From positions 1-35,421 of the forward strand of contig JAHFFP010000004.1 of assembly GCA_023247895.1 (NCBI GenBank): 35,421 bases of DNA, in the 5' to 3' direction. The notes under the pieces were generated by a model. It saw nothing but the letters and a program-made list of their open reading frames with translations. It searched no databases and had not been told where the DNA came from. The stretch comes from Candidatus Omnitrophota bacterium (GTDB lineage: Bacteria; Omnitrophota; Gorgyraeia; Gygaellales; UBA12090). Below are positions 17,865-26,537 of this stretch, one piece after another. The translations under genes and the position numbers were made by a program. Every line of letters starts with the position of its first letter. Position 1 is the first letter of the stretch.

Positions 17865-18328
17865 CGTAACGCTTCTAAAAGCATTTTAATTGCCTTATCA
17901 GTAGCTTTTCTTTTTACCTGCAGGCGGCTGCCTCTGAAAAGTGATTTTTTAACCAATACCTTCTTTTTTGAAGAAACAGCGATAAACACGGTTCCTGCCG
18001 GTTTAGTTTTAGTTCCGCCGTGTGGGCCTGCGATTCCGGTTATCCCTACGCTTATTGAGGCTTGGGCTATTTTTCGGATATTTAGCGCCATACGTTTTAC
18101 CACTTCTTCAGAAACAGCGCCATGCGTAACGATTATTTTCTTGGGAATTTTAAGGATTCTGGTTTTTGAATCGTTAGAATAGGTGACTATTCCTAAAAGA
18201 AATGCGTGAGAGCTTCCGGAGATATTGGTAATACGGTTTGAAAGTAGGCCTCCGGTGCAGGATTCGGCAATGGCAAGGGTAAGCCTTTTCTGAATGAGCT
18301 TATTTAGGAGAGTAACCTCTTTTAACAT
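17861..18328 (-). CDS. CinA C-terminal domain nicotinamide-nucleotide amidase
   Basis: LTLAIAESCTGGLLSNRITNISGSS; VTHGAVSEEVVKRMA; GITGIAGPHGGTKTKPAGTVFIA. Confidence 0.9.
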   Translation of the reverse strand: MLKEVTLLNKLIQKRLTLAIAESCTGGLLSNRITNISGSSHAFLLGIVTYSNDSKTRILKIPKKIIVTHGAVSEEVVKRMALNIRKIAQASISVGITGIAGPHGGTKTKPAGTVFIAVSSKKKVLVKKSLFRGSRLQVKRKATDKAIKMLLEALR

Positions 18329-18391
18329 AGAGATATTATAAACTAATACAAAAGCCTTGACAACCTTAAATTTAGTGATAAAATACACCTA

Positions 18392-18638
18392 ATCTTCGGG
18401 GCAGGGTGAAATTCCCGACCGGCGGTTGCGCTAAAAGCGCACACCAAACCATCAGATCGGTTTGGGTGTAGCGCAGAAGCGCACACCGGCGTTTCCAATA
18501 ACGCCGGGTGTAAAGTCCGCGAGTCTTGCGCGAAAGCGCGGACATGAACCGGTGAAAATCCGGTACCGATAGTTTGCGCTAAAGGCGCACACCAAACCAT
18601 CTGATTGGTTTGGGCCGAAAGTCTAGAGGGGAGAAGAT
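18392..18638 (+). promoter_or_regulatory. FMN riboswitch (RFN element) with enlarged variable stems
   Basis: ATCTTCGGGGCAGGGTGAAATTCCCGACCGGCGGT ... AGTCCGCGAG ... GAACCGGTGAAAATCCGGTACCGATAGT ... AGTCTAGAGGGGAGAAGAT; upstream of ribBA. Confidence 0.95.
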
Positions 18639-18721
18639 TAAGAACGCGGATGGCGCGGATTTATAAAGAAAGTATCCTGCGCAGATTACGCGGATAAAGT
18701 AAAAAACTAAGTATATGTATG

Positions 18722-18750
18722 CCCCGGGATAAAACTCGGGGTTTTTGTTT
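18722..18750 (+). terminator. Intrinsic terminator, probably the riboswitch expression platform
   Basis: CCCCGGGATAAAACTCGGGG stem followed by TTTTTGTTT, ending just before the ribBA ATG. Confidence 0.75.
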
Positions 18751-18753
18751 GCC

Positions 18754-19971
18754 ATGTTTAATACCATTGAAGAAATAATTAAAGATATAGAATCCGGCAA
18801 GATGGTTATTGTTATTGATGATGAAAGCCGAGAAAATGAGGGTGACTTGGTAATGGCTGCATCCGGTGCCACCCAAGAAAAAATAAACTTTATGGCTAAG
18901 TTTGGCCGGGGGCTTGTTTGTGTGCCGATGACCCATGAACGGCTTGAGGTGTTAGGGTTGCATTTGATGATTAATTTTCTACCGCATGAGGCCCCCGGAG
19001 GCTATGAGGACAAGTTTCAGACTGCGTGGCGTATTTCTGTGGACGCGCGCAACGGCATAACTACGGGAATCTCTGCCGGCGACAGGGCGCATACTATTAA
19101 AGTTTTAATTGATGAAAAAAGCAAGCCCCAGGATTTAATTCGGCCAGGGCATATCTTTCCTTTAGCGGCAAAAGAAGGCGGCGTTTTGGTAAGGGCAGGC
19201 CATACCGAGGCTGCGGTGGATTTGGCGCGCCTTGCCGGGATGTATCCTGCGGGGGTGATTTGCGAGATTATGAATGATGACGGCACCATGGCACGCACCC
19301 CTGAGCTAAAGCAATTTGCTAAAACCCATAGCTTAAAGATTTGTACTATTGCCTCGTTAATAGAATATAGGCGTAGAAAAGAGCTCTTGGTAAAAAAGAT
19401 AGAAGAGACAAGGCTGCCAACAGCTTTTGGCGAATTTACCTTGTCTCTTTATCAATCTATGATTGACCAGTCCGACCATTTAGCCTTGGTTATGGGAGAT
19501 ATTAAAAAGGGTGAGCCGACTTTAGTGAGAGTGCATTCGTCTTGTTTAACCGGCGATATCTTTTCTTCTTTACGCTGCGACTGCGGTGAGCAGTTAGAAA
19601 GGGCATTGCAGCTGATTCAGTCTGAAGGAAAAGGGGTGCTTATTTATATGAATCAGGAAGGCCGGGGCATAGGACTGGTAAATAAAATCCATGCCTATGC
19701 TTTGCAGGATAAGGGAATGGATACTGTTGAGGCAAACGAGGCATTGGGGTTTCCCGCGGATTTACGCGATTATGGAATCGGCGCGCAGATTCTGGCTGAT
19801 TTAGGCATAAAAAAGATTCGGCTTCTTACCAATAATCCCCGTAAGATTATTGGCTTGGAAGGGTATGGTTTAGAGGTCGTAGAGAGAGTGGAGATACAGG
19901 TTAAGCCTACAAAGGTTAACAAGAAATATCTTAAGGCCAAGAAAGAAAAATTGGGGCATCTCTTGGCGTAA
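18754..19971 (+). CDS. ribBA: Bifunctional 3,4-dihydroxy-2-butanone-4-phosphate synthase / GTP cyclohydrolase II
   Basis: [62 protein letters not shown]. Confidence 0.96.
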   Translation: MFNTIEEIIKDIESGKMVIVIDDESRENEGDLVMAASGATQEKINFMAKFGRGLVCVPMTHERLEVLGLHLMINFLPHEAPGGYEDKFQTAWRISVDARNGITTGISAGDRAHTIKVLIDEKSKPQDLIRPGHIFPLAAKEGGVLVRAGHTEAAVDLARLAGMYPAGVICEIMNDDGTMARTPELKQFAKTHSLKICTIASLIEYRRRKELLVKKIEETRLPTAFGEFTLSLYQSMIDQSDHLALVMGDIKKGEPTLVRVHSSCLTGDIFSSLRCDCGEQLERALQLIQSEGKGVLIYMNQEGRGIGLVNKIHAYALQDKGMDTVEANEALGFPADLRDYGIGAQILADLGIKKIRLLTNNPRKIIGLEGYGLEVVERVEIQVKPTKVNKKYLKAKKEKLGHLLA

Positions 19972-20029
19972 CCGTATAACTGCAGATACAAACTCTGATT
20001 ATACGAGAATACTCATTGAGGAGGAAGAA

Positions 20030-20497
20030 ATGATCAAGACAATAGAAGGGCAGTTGATTGCGAAAGGAAAAAGTTTTGGTATTGTTGCCAGCCGTTTCAA
20101 TGATTTTATTACCAAGCAGCTTATTGAGGGATGTATTGACGCGCTTGTACGCCATGGAGCGGATAAGGAGAAGATAGAGTTAGCGCTTGTGCCGGGAGCC
20201 TTCGAAATTCCCCTCGCTGCGCAAAAGTTAGCAAAGAGCAAGCGTTTTGACGCCGTTATCTGTTTAGGCACGGTAATCCGCGGGGCAACGCCGCATTTTG
20301 ACTATATTGCCAGCGAAGTCTCTAAAGGCATTGCCAATGTTTGATTAGATACGGGCTTTCCTATTGTGTTTGGAGTAATTACCGCGGATACCATTGAGCA
20401 GGCGATTGAACGCGCGGGAACCAAAGACGGAAATAAGGGAAAAGACGCGGCGGTTACCGCGATTGAGATGGTCAATCTTTTAAAGGAGCTGAAGTAA
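20030..20497 (+). pseudogene. ribH: 6,7-dimethyl-8-ribityllumazine synthase with one in-frame TGA (20341-20343)
   Basis: [105 protein letters not shown], same frame on both sides. Confidence 0.85.
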
Positions 20498-20520
20498 CGC
20501 TCCGAGCGAAGCGAGGGCAA

Positions 20521-20931
20521 ATGCGTAAACGTACCAAAGCCAGGGAATACGCTTTACAGCTGTTATACCGATACGATATCACTCAGGAAGCTCCTATCGA
20601 TTTTGGGCAATTTTGGCAGGAACAGGATGAGCAGGATAATGAGGTAAAGCTGTTTACGCAAGAACTGGTGTCAGGGGCATTGCAAAAACTCTCTGAGATA
20701 GATAAGAAGATATCCGGGTTTGCCGAGAATTGGGAATTAAACCGTATGGCAGTCGTAGATAGGAATGTGCTGCGTATGGGCAGTTTTGAGCTTCTTTATT
20801 TAAAGGATATTCCCTCAAAAGTTTCTATAAATGAAGCGGTGGATTTAGCCAAGAAATATTCAGGAGAGGAATCGGGAAAGTTTGTTAATGGAATCCTTGA
20901 TCGCATCAAGCAAGATTGTGGTAAAACCTAA
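20521..20931 (+). CDS. nusB: Transcription antitermination factor NusB
   Basis: RKRTKAREYALQLLYRYDI; VVDRNVLRMGSFELLYLKDIPSKVSINEAVDLAKKYSGEESGKFVNGILD. Confidence 0.94.
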   Translation: MRKRTKAREYALQLLYRYDITQEAPIDFGQFWQEQDEQDNEVKLFTQELVSGALQKLSEIDKKISGFAENWELNRMAVVDRNVLRMGSFELLYLKDIPSKVSINEAVDLAKKYSGEESGKFVNGILDRIKQDCGKT

Positions 20932-21010
20932 TTTAATAGGTGCAGGAAGATATATCCCTGTGGATAATCTCTTTCCTAAGAGGCTCAGGAAGGACTATCA
21001 CTCTGGATGA
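20918..21010 (+). CDS. Possible 30-aa small ORF (GTG start) bridging nusB and the PHP gene
   Basis: VVKPNLIGAGRYIPVDNLFPKRLRKDYHSG, overlapping nusB and sharing ATGA with the next gene; no recognised family. Confidence 0.3.
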   Translation: MVKPNLIGAGRYIPVDNLFPKRLRKDYHSG

Positions 21011-21825
21011 TGAAGTATGCCGACCTGCACATTCATACCTGTTATTCAGACGGGACTTTTAGCCCTGCCCATATTATTACCTTAGCCAAAAAAGCAGGTA
21101 TACGTTGTATCAGTATTACCGACCATGATTCGGTTGATACCTATCTAAACCCTTTACCTTCCGAAGAAGATATTGAAATTATTCCGGGCGTGGAATTTAC
21201 CTCAAACTACAACAATATAGAAGTGCATATTTTAGGGTATTTTATTGATTATAGCGCAGCCTGGTTTCAAGAAAGGCTTAAAGCTATGTGCGAGGACCGA
21301 ATTAAACGGATGGAGGCAATGTGCCAAAAGCTTACAGGATTAGGTATGCCTTTAACTATAGAAGAGATATCAAAATTTGCAGGCCATTCTTGCGTGGGGA
21401 GGCTGCATTTGGCTCGAGTTATGGTACAAAAGGGTTTTGTCGCTTATCCTCAAGAGGCATTTAATAAATATATAAGCGATAGCGGCCCTGCCTATGTGTC
21501 TAATTTTAGGCTTACCCCCCGAGAAGTGATTGACGTAATTCTTAAGGCCAAGGGAGTGCCTGTATTGGCACATCCTTATAGCTTGCCTAACCAAGAGTTA
21601 ATCCCTGAGTTTGTTAAAACCGGGCTTATGGGCATAGAAGGTATTTATTCGGAGCATTCTCCTAAGCAAACAGCGCATTATAAAAAGTTAGCTCAAGAAT
21701 ATGATTTGCTTCTTACTGGAGGTTCTGATTTTCATGGAGATGCCAAGCCAGAGGTAAAAATCGGCATGGCTAAGATTCCCTATTTTTTTGTAGAAGCGCT
21801 TAAAAATGCCCGCATAAAGGTGTAA
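21007..21825 (+). CDS. PHP-domain phosphoesterase
   Basis: YADLHIHTCYSDGTFSP; ISITDHDSVDTY; PGVEFTS; LAHPY; GGSDFHGD. Confidence 0.9.
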   Translation: MMKYADLHIHTCYSDGTFSPAHIITLAKKAGIRCISITDHDSVDTYLNPLPSEEDIEIIPGVEFTSNYNNIEVHILGYFIDYSAAWFQERLKAMCEDRIKRMEAMCQKLTGLGMPLTIEEISKFAGHSCVGRLHLARVMVQKGFVAYPQEAFNKYISDSGPAYVSNFRLTPREVIDVILKAKGVPVLAHPYSLPNQELIPEFVKTGLMGIEGIYSEHSPKQTAHYKKLAQEYDLLLTGGSDFHGDAKPEVKIGMAKIPYFFVEALKNARIKV

Positions 21826-21840
21826 GCAGATTAGTCGAAT

Positions 21841-22938
21841 ATGAAAATTTCAAATGAATATTTTATGCAAAAGGCTCTTGCTTTGGCATTGAAAGCCAAA
21901 GGTCAAACGTTTCCTAATCCGCTTGTCGGTGCGCTGGTAGTTAAGGATGGTAGAATTATCGGCAAAGGCTATCATAAAAAAGCAGGCTTACCCCATGCCG
22001 AGGTAGAAGCTATTGAAGATGCCGGAAAAAAAGCAAAAGGTGCTATGCTTTATGTTAGCTTAGAGCCATGCACGCATTACGGCCGCACGCCTCCTTGTGT
22101 GGATAAGATATTGGAGTCTGGGATTAAAAAAGTATTTGCGGGCATGGTTGATCCTAATCCCTTAAATAACGGCAAGGGGATAAAATTACTGCAAGAGCAT
22201 GGCGTAGAAGTTGAAGTTGGTTTTTGTGAAGATAAGGCGCGAAAAATAAATCAGCCTTTTATGAAATGCATCACTAAGAAAATGCCGTTTATTACGGTAA
22301 AGGTAGGGCAGTCTTTGGATGGCAAGATTGCGACAAAAAACGGTGATTCAAAATGGATTACCTCAGATAAAACAAGGGCATTTGCTCATAGTTTACGCCG
22401 GTTTTACGATGGAGTAATGGTGGGAGTGAATACCGTAATTCGCGATGACCCCTTTTTAGTATCGGAATGCCCTGAGCATCCGATAACCAGGATTATTGCT
22501 GATAGCCACCTGAGCACGAGTGCGAAAGCTAATCTGTTTCAGAAGCCTGACCCGGTTATCATCGCTACGCTCAGGGAATCTTTGGGCCAGGAAACAGAGA
22601 ATAGGAATTTGTTAGCTCGGGAGGCAAAGATATTAGAAGTACGGGAAAATAACGGCCAGTTAAATCTCTATGATTTATTTAAAAAATTGGCACGCTTAGG
22701 GATAACTAATGTTTTAGTTGAAGGAGGAGGCTCTTTAATCGGCTCCCTATTTGATTGCAATTTGGTAGATAAAATTTTATTTTTTATTGCGCCTAAGATT
22801 ATCGGAGGTAAGGATTCCATAAGCTCAGTAATGGGTAAAGGGATATCCCGCATAGATCGGGCGGTTAAGTTAAAGGATGTCAGGATTCAGAAGATTGGAG
22901 AAGATATGCTGATTGAAGGCGCGGTTAAGGAATATTGA
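21841..22938 (+). CDS. ribD: Bifunctional riboflavin deaminase/reductase
   Basis: HAEVEAIEDAGKKAKGAMLYVSLEPCTHYGRTPPC; GQSLDGKIATKNGDSKWIT; VEGGGSLIGSLF. Confidence 0.95.
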   Translation: MKISNEYFMQKALALALKAKGQTFPNPLVGALVVKDGRIIGKGYHKKAGLPHAEVEAIEDAGKKAKGAMLYVSLEPCTHYGRTPPCVDKILESGIKKVFAGMVDPNPLNNGKGIKLLQEHGVEVEVGFCEDKARKINQPFMKCITKKMPFITVKVGQSLDGKIATKNGDSKWITSDKTRAFAHSLRRFYDGVMVGVNTVIRDDPFLVSECPEHPITRIIADSHLSTSAKANLFQKPDPVIIATLRESLGQETENRNLLAREAKILEVRENNGQLNLYDLFKKLARLGITNVLVEGGGSLIGSLFDCNLVDKILFFIAPKIIGGKDSISSVMGKGISRIDRAVKLKDVRIQKIGEDMLIEGAVKEY

Positions 22939-22987
22939 GTTTGGGAGCTTTGAGAGTTTAGGAGTTCAGGGAGTTTGGGGAGTTTAG

Positions 22988-23563
22988 ATGTTTACGGGGA
23001 TTGTGGAAGAATTGGGAGTGGTGAAGAATATAGCCCATAAAGGCGCTATTATCGCTTTATCTATTCAAGCTGCCAAGTGCGTAGAAGGCACGAAACTAGG
23101 CGATAGTATTGCGGTTAACGGAGTTTGCCTTACCGTGGTGAAGGCGGAAAGTGGAGAACTAACTTTTGAACTCTTGGTTGAGACCTCAGGGCTTACCAAT
23201 TTAGGTAAGCTAAGAATAGGCCAGAAGGTTAATCTGGAGCGTTCTTTAAGAATAGGCGATAGGCTCTCAGGGCATTTTGTTGCCGGGCATATAGATTGCT
23301 TGGGTGTTATTCGTAATAAAAGCTATGTTGCAGGAAACCTTTGTTTTGAAATAGCGATACCTCAAGAGTGTATAAAATATATTGTTGCTAAGGGCTCTGT
23401 TGCAGTTGACGGCATAAGTTTGACGGTAGCGATCAGGCGTTCAAATATTTTTAGCGTATATATTATCCCCCATACTCTTCAAAATACCACCTTAAGCTTT
23501 AAAGGCCCCTCTGCCCTAGTCAATATAGAATGTGATATTCTTGCCAAATACCGAAAACAATAA
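22988..23563 (+). CDS. ribE: Riboflavin synthase alpha subunit
   Basis: MFTGIVEELG; GDSIAVNGVCLTV; GHFVAGHIDC; VAVDGISLTV duplicated lumazine-binding domains. Confidence 0.95.
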   Translation: MFTGIVEELGVVKNIAHKGAIIALSIQAAKCVEGTKLGDSIAVNGVCLTVVKAESGELTFELLVETSGLTNLGKLRIGQKVNLERSLRIGDRLSGHFVAGHIDCLGVIRNKSYVAGNLCFEIAIPQECIKYIVAKGSVAVDGISLTVAIRRSNIFSVYIIPHTLQNTTLSFKGPSALVNIECDILAKYRKQ

Positions 23564-23670
23564 TTCCTGGTAAAGTTAACCCCATCTTTCTTGAAAGTCT
23601 ATTCCTTTTAAAAGAAGGGCTTGACTGGTTAACATCGCTTATTGCTAAAGGTGTTTTTTTTTGGTATAGT

Positions 23671-24057
23671 ATGAAAATGGCAAGAATTTTATTAATATTA
23701 GCTGGAGGAGGTGTCGGCGCTTTGTTAAGGTATGGTTTGTCAGGGGCAATTTCTAAACATTACGCTACTTTTCCCTGGGGGACATTGGCAGTGAATCTAT
23801 CCGGTTCTTTGGCTGTTGGGTTTCTTTGGGGGCTATCTGAAAGGTTGGTTTTTTCAAGTAATCTGAAACCCTTTATATTTGTAGGTATCTTGGGTGGTTT
23901 TACCACCTTTTCCGCTTACGGCTTGGAATGTTTCAATCTATTGAGGGAGGGAGAAGTTTTGCCTGCCCTCGCCAATATTTTCTTAAGCAATAGTATAGGA
24001 ATAGGTTTGGTTTTTCTGGGGTTTGCTTTGTCTAAAGCATTGATCTGTTGGTTATGA
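23671..24057 (+). CDS. crcB: CrcB/Fluc fluoride channel
   Basis: GGGVGALLRYGLS; FPWGTLAVNLSGSLAVGFLWG; GILGGFTTFSAYGLE. Confidence 0.93.
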   Translation: MKMARILLILAGGGVGALLRYGLSGAISKHYATFPWGTLAVNLSGSLAVGFLWGLSERLVFSSNLKPFIFVGILGGFTTFSAYGLECFNLLREGEVLPALANIFLSNSIGIGLVFLGFALSKALICWL

Positions 24058-24101
24058 TGATATAGGAGATACAAATTCCATAAGGTTTTGGTGAGGGGCG
24101 T

Positions 24102-24141
24102 GCCCCGTACAAAACCCTCTGGAATTCCAAATAGTTTTGTA

Positions 24142-24147
<6 letters not shown>
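24102..24147. repeat. 46-nt imperfect palindrome overlapping the tRNA-Pro 5' end
   Basis: GCCCCGTACAAAAC / GTTTTGTACGGGGC 14-bp arms around a TGGAATTCCA core. Confidence 0.8.
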
Positions 24148-24218
<71 letters not shown>

Positions 24219-24364
24219 AATCTAATAATACTCTTATAAAAATTGAGCAGGGAATTGCAAGGGAGCCCACTACTGCCACGGTCACAAAAATAGCTTCCGC
24301 CTTGGAGGTTTCTATTGATGAATTGGTAAAAGGAAGTAAGAATAATGAAAAGAGGAAATTATGA
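24219..24364 (+). pseudogene. 5'-truncated XRE-family HTH regulator fused to the tRNA-Pro 3' end
   Basis: SNNTLIKIEQGIAREPTTATVTKIASALEVSIDELVKGSKNN is the C-terminal part of an XRE HTH; the first helices are replaced by tRNA sequence. Confidence 0.75.
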
Positions 24365-24651
24365 GAGCTATTAATAATAAAGAGAAGTTACTCCAAACAT
24401 GCAGAAATAATGACATTGTATTCTTGGCGATATTCGGCTCTTTTGTAACAGGTGATTTTACGAAGAAAAGCGATATCGATCTTTTAGCTCGTTTTTCTAA
24501 GCCTAAGAGTTTGCTTGATCTTGTAAGGATTGAAAGAATGTTTTCAGATGTTTTGGGCAGAAAGACAGATTTATTAACCGAAGCCTCTATCAGCCCCTAT
24601 TTAAGAGACCGGATTAAAAATGAGATGGAGGTAGTTTATGAATCCCGTTAG
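24361..24651 (+). CDS. mntA: MntA-type nucleotidyltransferase antitoxin
   Basis: FGSFVTGDFTKKSDIDLLARF (GSx10DxD motif); paired with HepT. Confidence 0.85.
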   Translation: MRAINNKEKLLQTCRNNDIVFLAIFGSFVTGDFTKKSDIDLLARFSKPKSLLDLVRIERMFSDVLGRKTDLLTEASISPYLRDRIKNEMEVVYESR

Positions 24652-24913
24652 ACCTGGGTATTTTTATACATACGTTCTTACATCTGATAAAACAGGAACA
24701 TTTTATACCGGTGCTACAAATAATTTAGAGAGGAGATTAGAGCGACATAACAGTGGTAATGTATATTATACTAAAAATAAGCTTCCCGTGAGGCTGGTTT
24801 ATTTTGAAGCCTGTTTAAATAAAGACGATGCTTATCGTAGGGAAAGATATTTAAAGACTGGCATGGGTAAAAGATATCTTAAGAATCGGTTAAAAGGAGG
24901 TCTAACGGGATGA
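24638..24913 (+). CDS. GIY-YIG single-domain nuclease (element-borne)
   Basis: [32 protein letters not shown] ... [30 protein letters not shown]. Confidence 0.9.
   Translation: MNPVRPGYFYTYVLTSDKTGTFYTGATNNLERRLERHNSGNVYYTKNKLPVRLVYFEACLNKDDAYRRERYLKTGMGKRYLKNRLKGGLTG
24643..24910 (+). mobile_element. 268-bp GIY-YIG mini-element: 13-bp TIRs (TCCCGTTAGACCT/AGGTCTAACGGGA) and TGAA target duplication (24639-24642, 24911-24914)
   Basis: Direct reading of both ends; excision with one TGAA copy restores an overlapping mntA-hepT junction. Confidence 0.82.
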
Positions 24914-25254
24914 AAGAGCGGGATGATACAGTATACCTAAAGCATATTTTAGATGCGATTGCCAGAATTGAAGGATATCTTTCCGGGGTTAATCAGGAGA
25001 CTTTTACTAAGACCCCGCTTCTTCAAGATGGGGTCATTCGGCAGGTTGAAATCATTGGAGAAGCAGCTAAAAGGATTTCCTCTTGCCTGCGAAACAAATA
25101 CCCCAATATCCCATGGAAAGACATAGCAGGGATGCGAGACAAGCTTATTCATGATTACTTTGGAGTAGATATCAACGCAGTCTGGTCTACGACAAAAAAA
25201 GATATTCCAACGCTAAAAGCAGAGGTGCAACAAATTTTAAAGGACATTACATAG
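24910..25254 (+). CDS. hepT: HepT-type (DUF86) HEPN ribonuclease toxin
   Basis: [38 protein letters not shown] with the Rx4HxY motif. Confidence 0.88.
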   Translation: MKERDDTVYLKHILDAIARIEGYLSGVNQETFTKTPLLQDGVIRQVEIIGEAAKRISSCLRNKYPNIPWKDIAGMRDKLIHDYFGVDINAVWSTTKKDIPTLKAEVQQILKDIT

Positions 25255-25316
25255 CGTCGCAAAATAACTTAAGATAAGTTATTCACAAGTTCTAAGACCG
25301 TTCAGATGTGGCGACG
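25255..25316. repeat. Branched inverted-repeat structure downstream of hepT
   Basis: Outer CGTCGC/GCGACG, inner AATAACTTA-AGA-TAAGTTATT, and CACA/TGTG next to the closing stem. Confidence 0.5.
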
Positions 25317-25400
25317 ACGTTAAGGTATTATATACAGGTGTTTCCGGAAGATTTAGAAGAAACCGTATACATGTTGGCGGAAAGATAAGGAGGGTTAATC

Positions 25401-26090
25401 ATGATAGTTTTAAGAATAAGTGGCTTAGTTTTAATGATTTTATTTTTGGCAGTTGGTACATCTTGTTCTCAGACTATTGAAGAATACCTTGGTAAAGGTT
25501 TAGAGTATGGTGCTCAAGGAAAATTTGAGGAGGCAGAAAAAGAATTTAAAAAAACTTTAGAAATTGACCAATTCTATGAACAGGCAGAGGAATGTTTAAG
25601 ATTAATTGAAGATGTTTTAGAGAAAAGAGTAGAAAGTGAGGTTGTTATTCATTTATTTAAAGGGGGAACTTATCACGACAAAGGGATGATTGATGAAGCC
25701 ATCGCTGAATACAAGAAAGCCATTGCTATTGACCCTAACTATGTCTCAGCGCATCATCTTCTCGGGATAGCTTGTCACGACAAAGGGATGATTGATGAAG
25801 CCATCGCTGAATACAAGAAAGCCATTGCTATTGACCCTAACCATGTCTCAGCGCATCATAATCTCGGGATAGCTTATAGCAGTAAAGGGATGACTGATGA
25901 AGCCATCGCTGAATACAAGAAAGCCATTGCTATTGACCCTAAGGATGCCTCGGCGCATAATAACTTGGCTGTGAGATATTATATGCAAGGGCGATATGAT
26001 TTAGCCGTTAAACATTGTGATAAGGCAATTGAACTTGGATATAAAGTTAATCCTAGATTTTTAGAGGATTTAAAGCCATACAGAAAATAG
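25401..26090 (+). CDS. TPR-repeat lipoprotein-like protein
   Basis: Repeated GMIDEAIAEYKKAIAIDPNYVSAHHLLGIA; N-terminal hydrophobic signal ending SC. Confidence 0.85.
   Translation: MIVLRISGLVLMILFLAVGTSCSQTIEEYLGKGLEYGAQGKFEEAEKEFKKTLEIDQFYEQAEECLRLIEDVLEKRVESEVVIHLFKGGTYHDKGMIDEAIAEYKKAIAIDPNYVSAHHLLGIACHDKGMIDEAIAEYKKAIAIDPNHVSAHHNLGIAYSSKGMTDEAIAEYKKAIAIDPKDASAHNNLAVRYYMQGRYDLAVKHCDKAIELGYKVNPRFLEDLKPYRK
25674..25979 (+). repeat. Three near-identical 102-bp tandem repeats encoding TPR units
   Basis: Units start at about 25674, 25776 and 25878 with very high nucleotide identity. Confidence 0.85.
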
Positions 26091-26145
26091 GGCTATTCTT
26101 TTCCTATGAAACATATAACCAAAATTTTCTAACAACCCGAAGGGC

Positions 26146-26182
26146 AGAGTTCCACGGCCTGCCCGTGGAACTCTACTTTTTT
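26146..26182 (+). terminator. Intrinsic terminator
   Basis: AGAGTTCCACGG-CCTGC-CCGTGGAACTCT, then ACTTTTTT. Confidence 0.85.
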
Positions 26183-26222
26183 CAGATAAAAAGGGGGAAT
26201 TAATCTTTATGGAGGTGTTTGA

Positions 26223-26492
26223 ATGGTACTATTAATGTTATTTGGCTTGTGGGTAATAATAACAGGGAAAGTTATCATTACAAAAAATATTAGTTTTGCT
26301 GGAAAAAAAGCTAGAATTTATGGTTTACTCTTAATAGCGCTATCTGTTCCTTGGAGCGTTGTCGTAAGTTATTTACTGCAGCTTGTATTGCCAGCATCTT
26401 TACTTGTCAATAGTTATGTGGAAATAATAATAAATGCTATTCTTATTATTTTGTTTGTTGTTCTGTTAGCAATTCCGTTTCGTGAACAATGA
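26223..26492 (+). CDS. Small predicted membrane protein
   Basis: 89 aa with about three hydrophobic segments; GGAGG upstream. Confidence 0.5.
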   Translation: MVLLMLFGLWVIITGKVIITKNISFAGKKARIYGLLLIALSVPWSVVVSYLLQLVLPASLLVNSYVEIIINAILIILFVVLLAIPFREQ

Positions 26493-26537
26493 AAAGAGCT
26501 TTTAACTCCCCGAGAACGCCTTTTAATAATTACGCTT

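Noticed and set aside
20341-20380. Selenocysteine or TGA reassignment in ribH
   Set aside because: No clear SECIS-like hairpin directly downstream, the position is normally Ser, and TGA is used as a true stop elsewhere (e.g. pdxJ, bactofilin gene).
23564-23676. Possible fluoride riboswitch upstream of crcB
   Set aside because: The leader lacks a recognisable fluoride aptamer consensus; only AT-rich and poly-T sequence is seen.
24642-24911. Integron attC interpretation of GTTAGAC/GTCTAAC at the GIY-YIG element ends
   Set aside because: The ends match GTTRRRY/RYYYAAC formally, but no attC body or integrase is present and the TIR plus TGAA duplication explains the site better.
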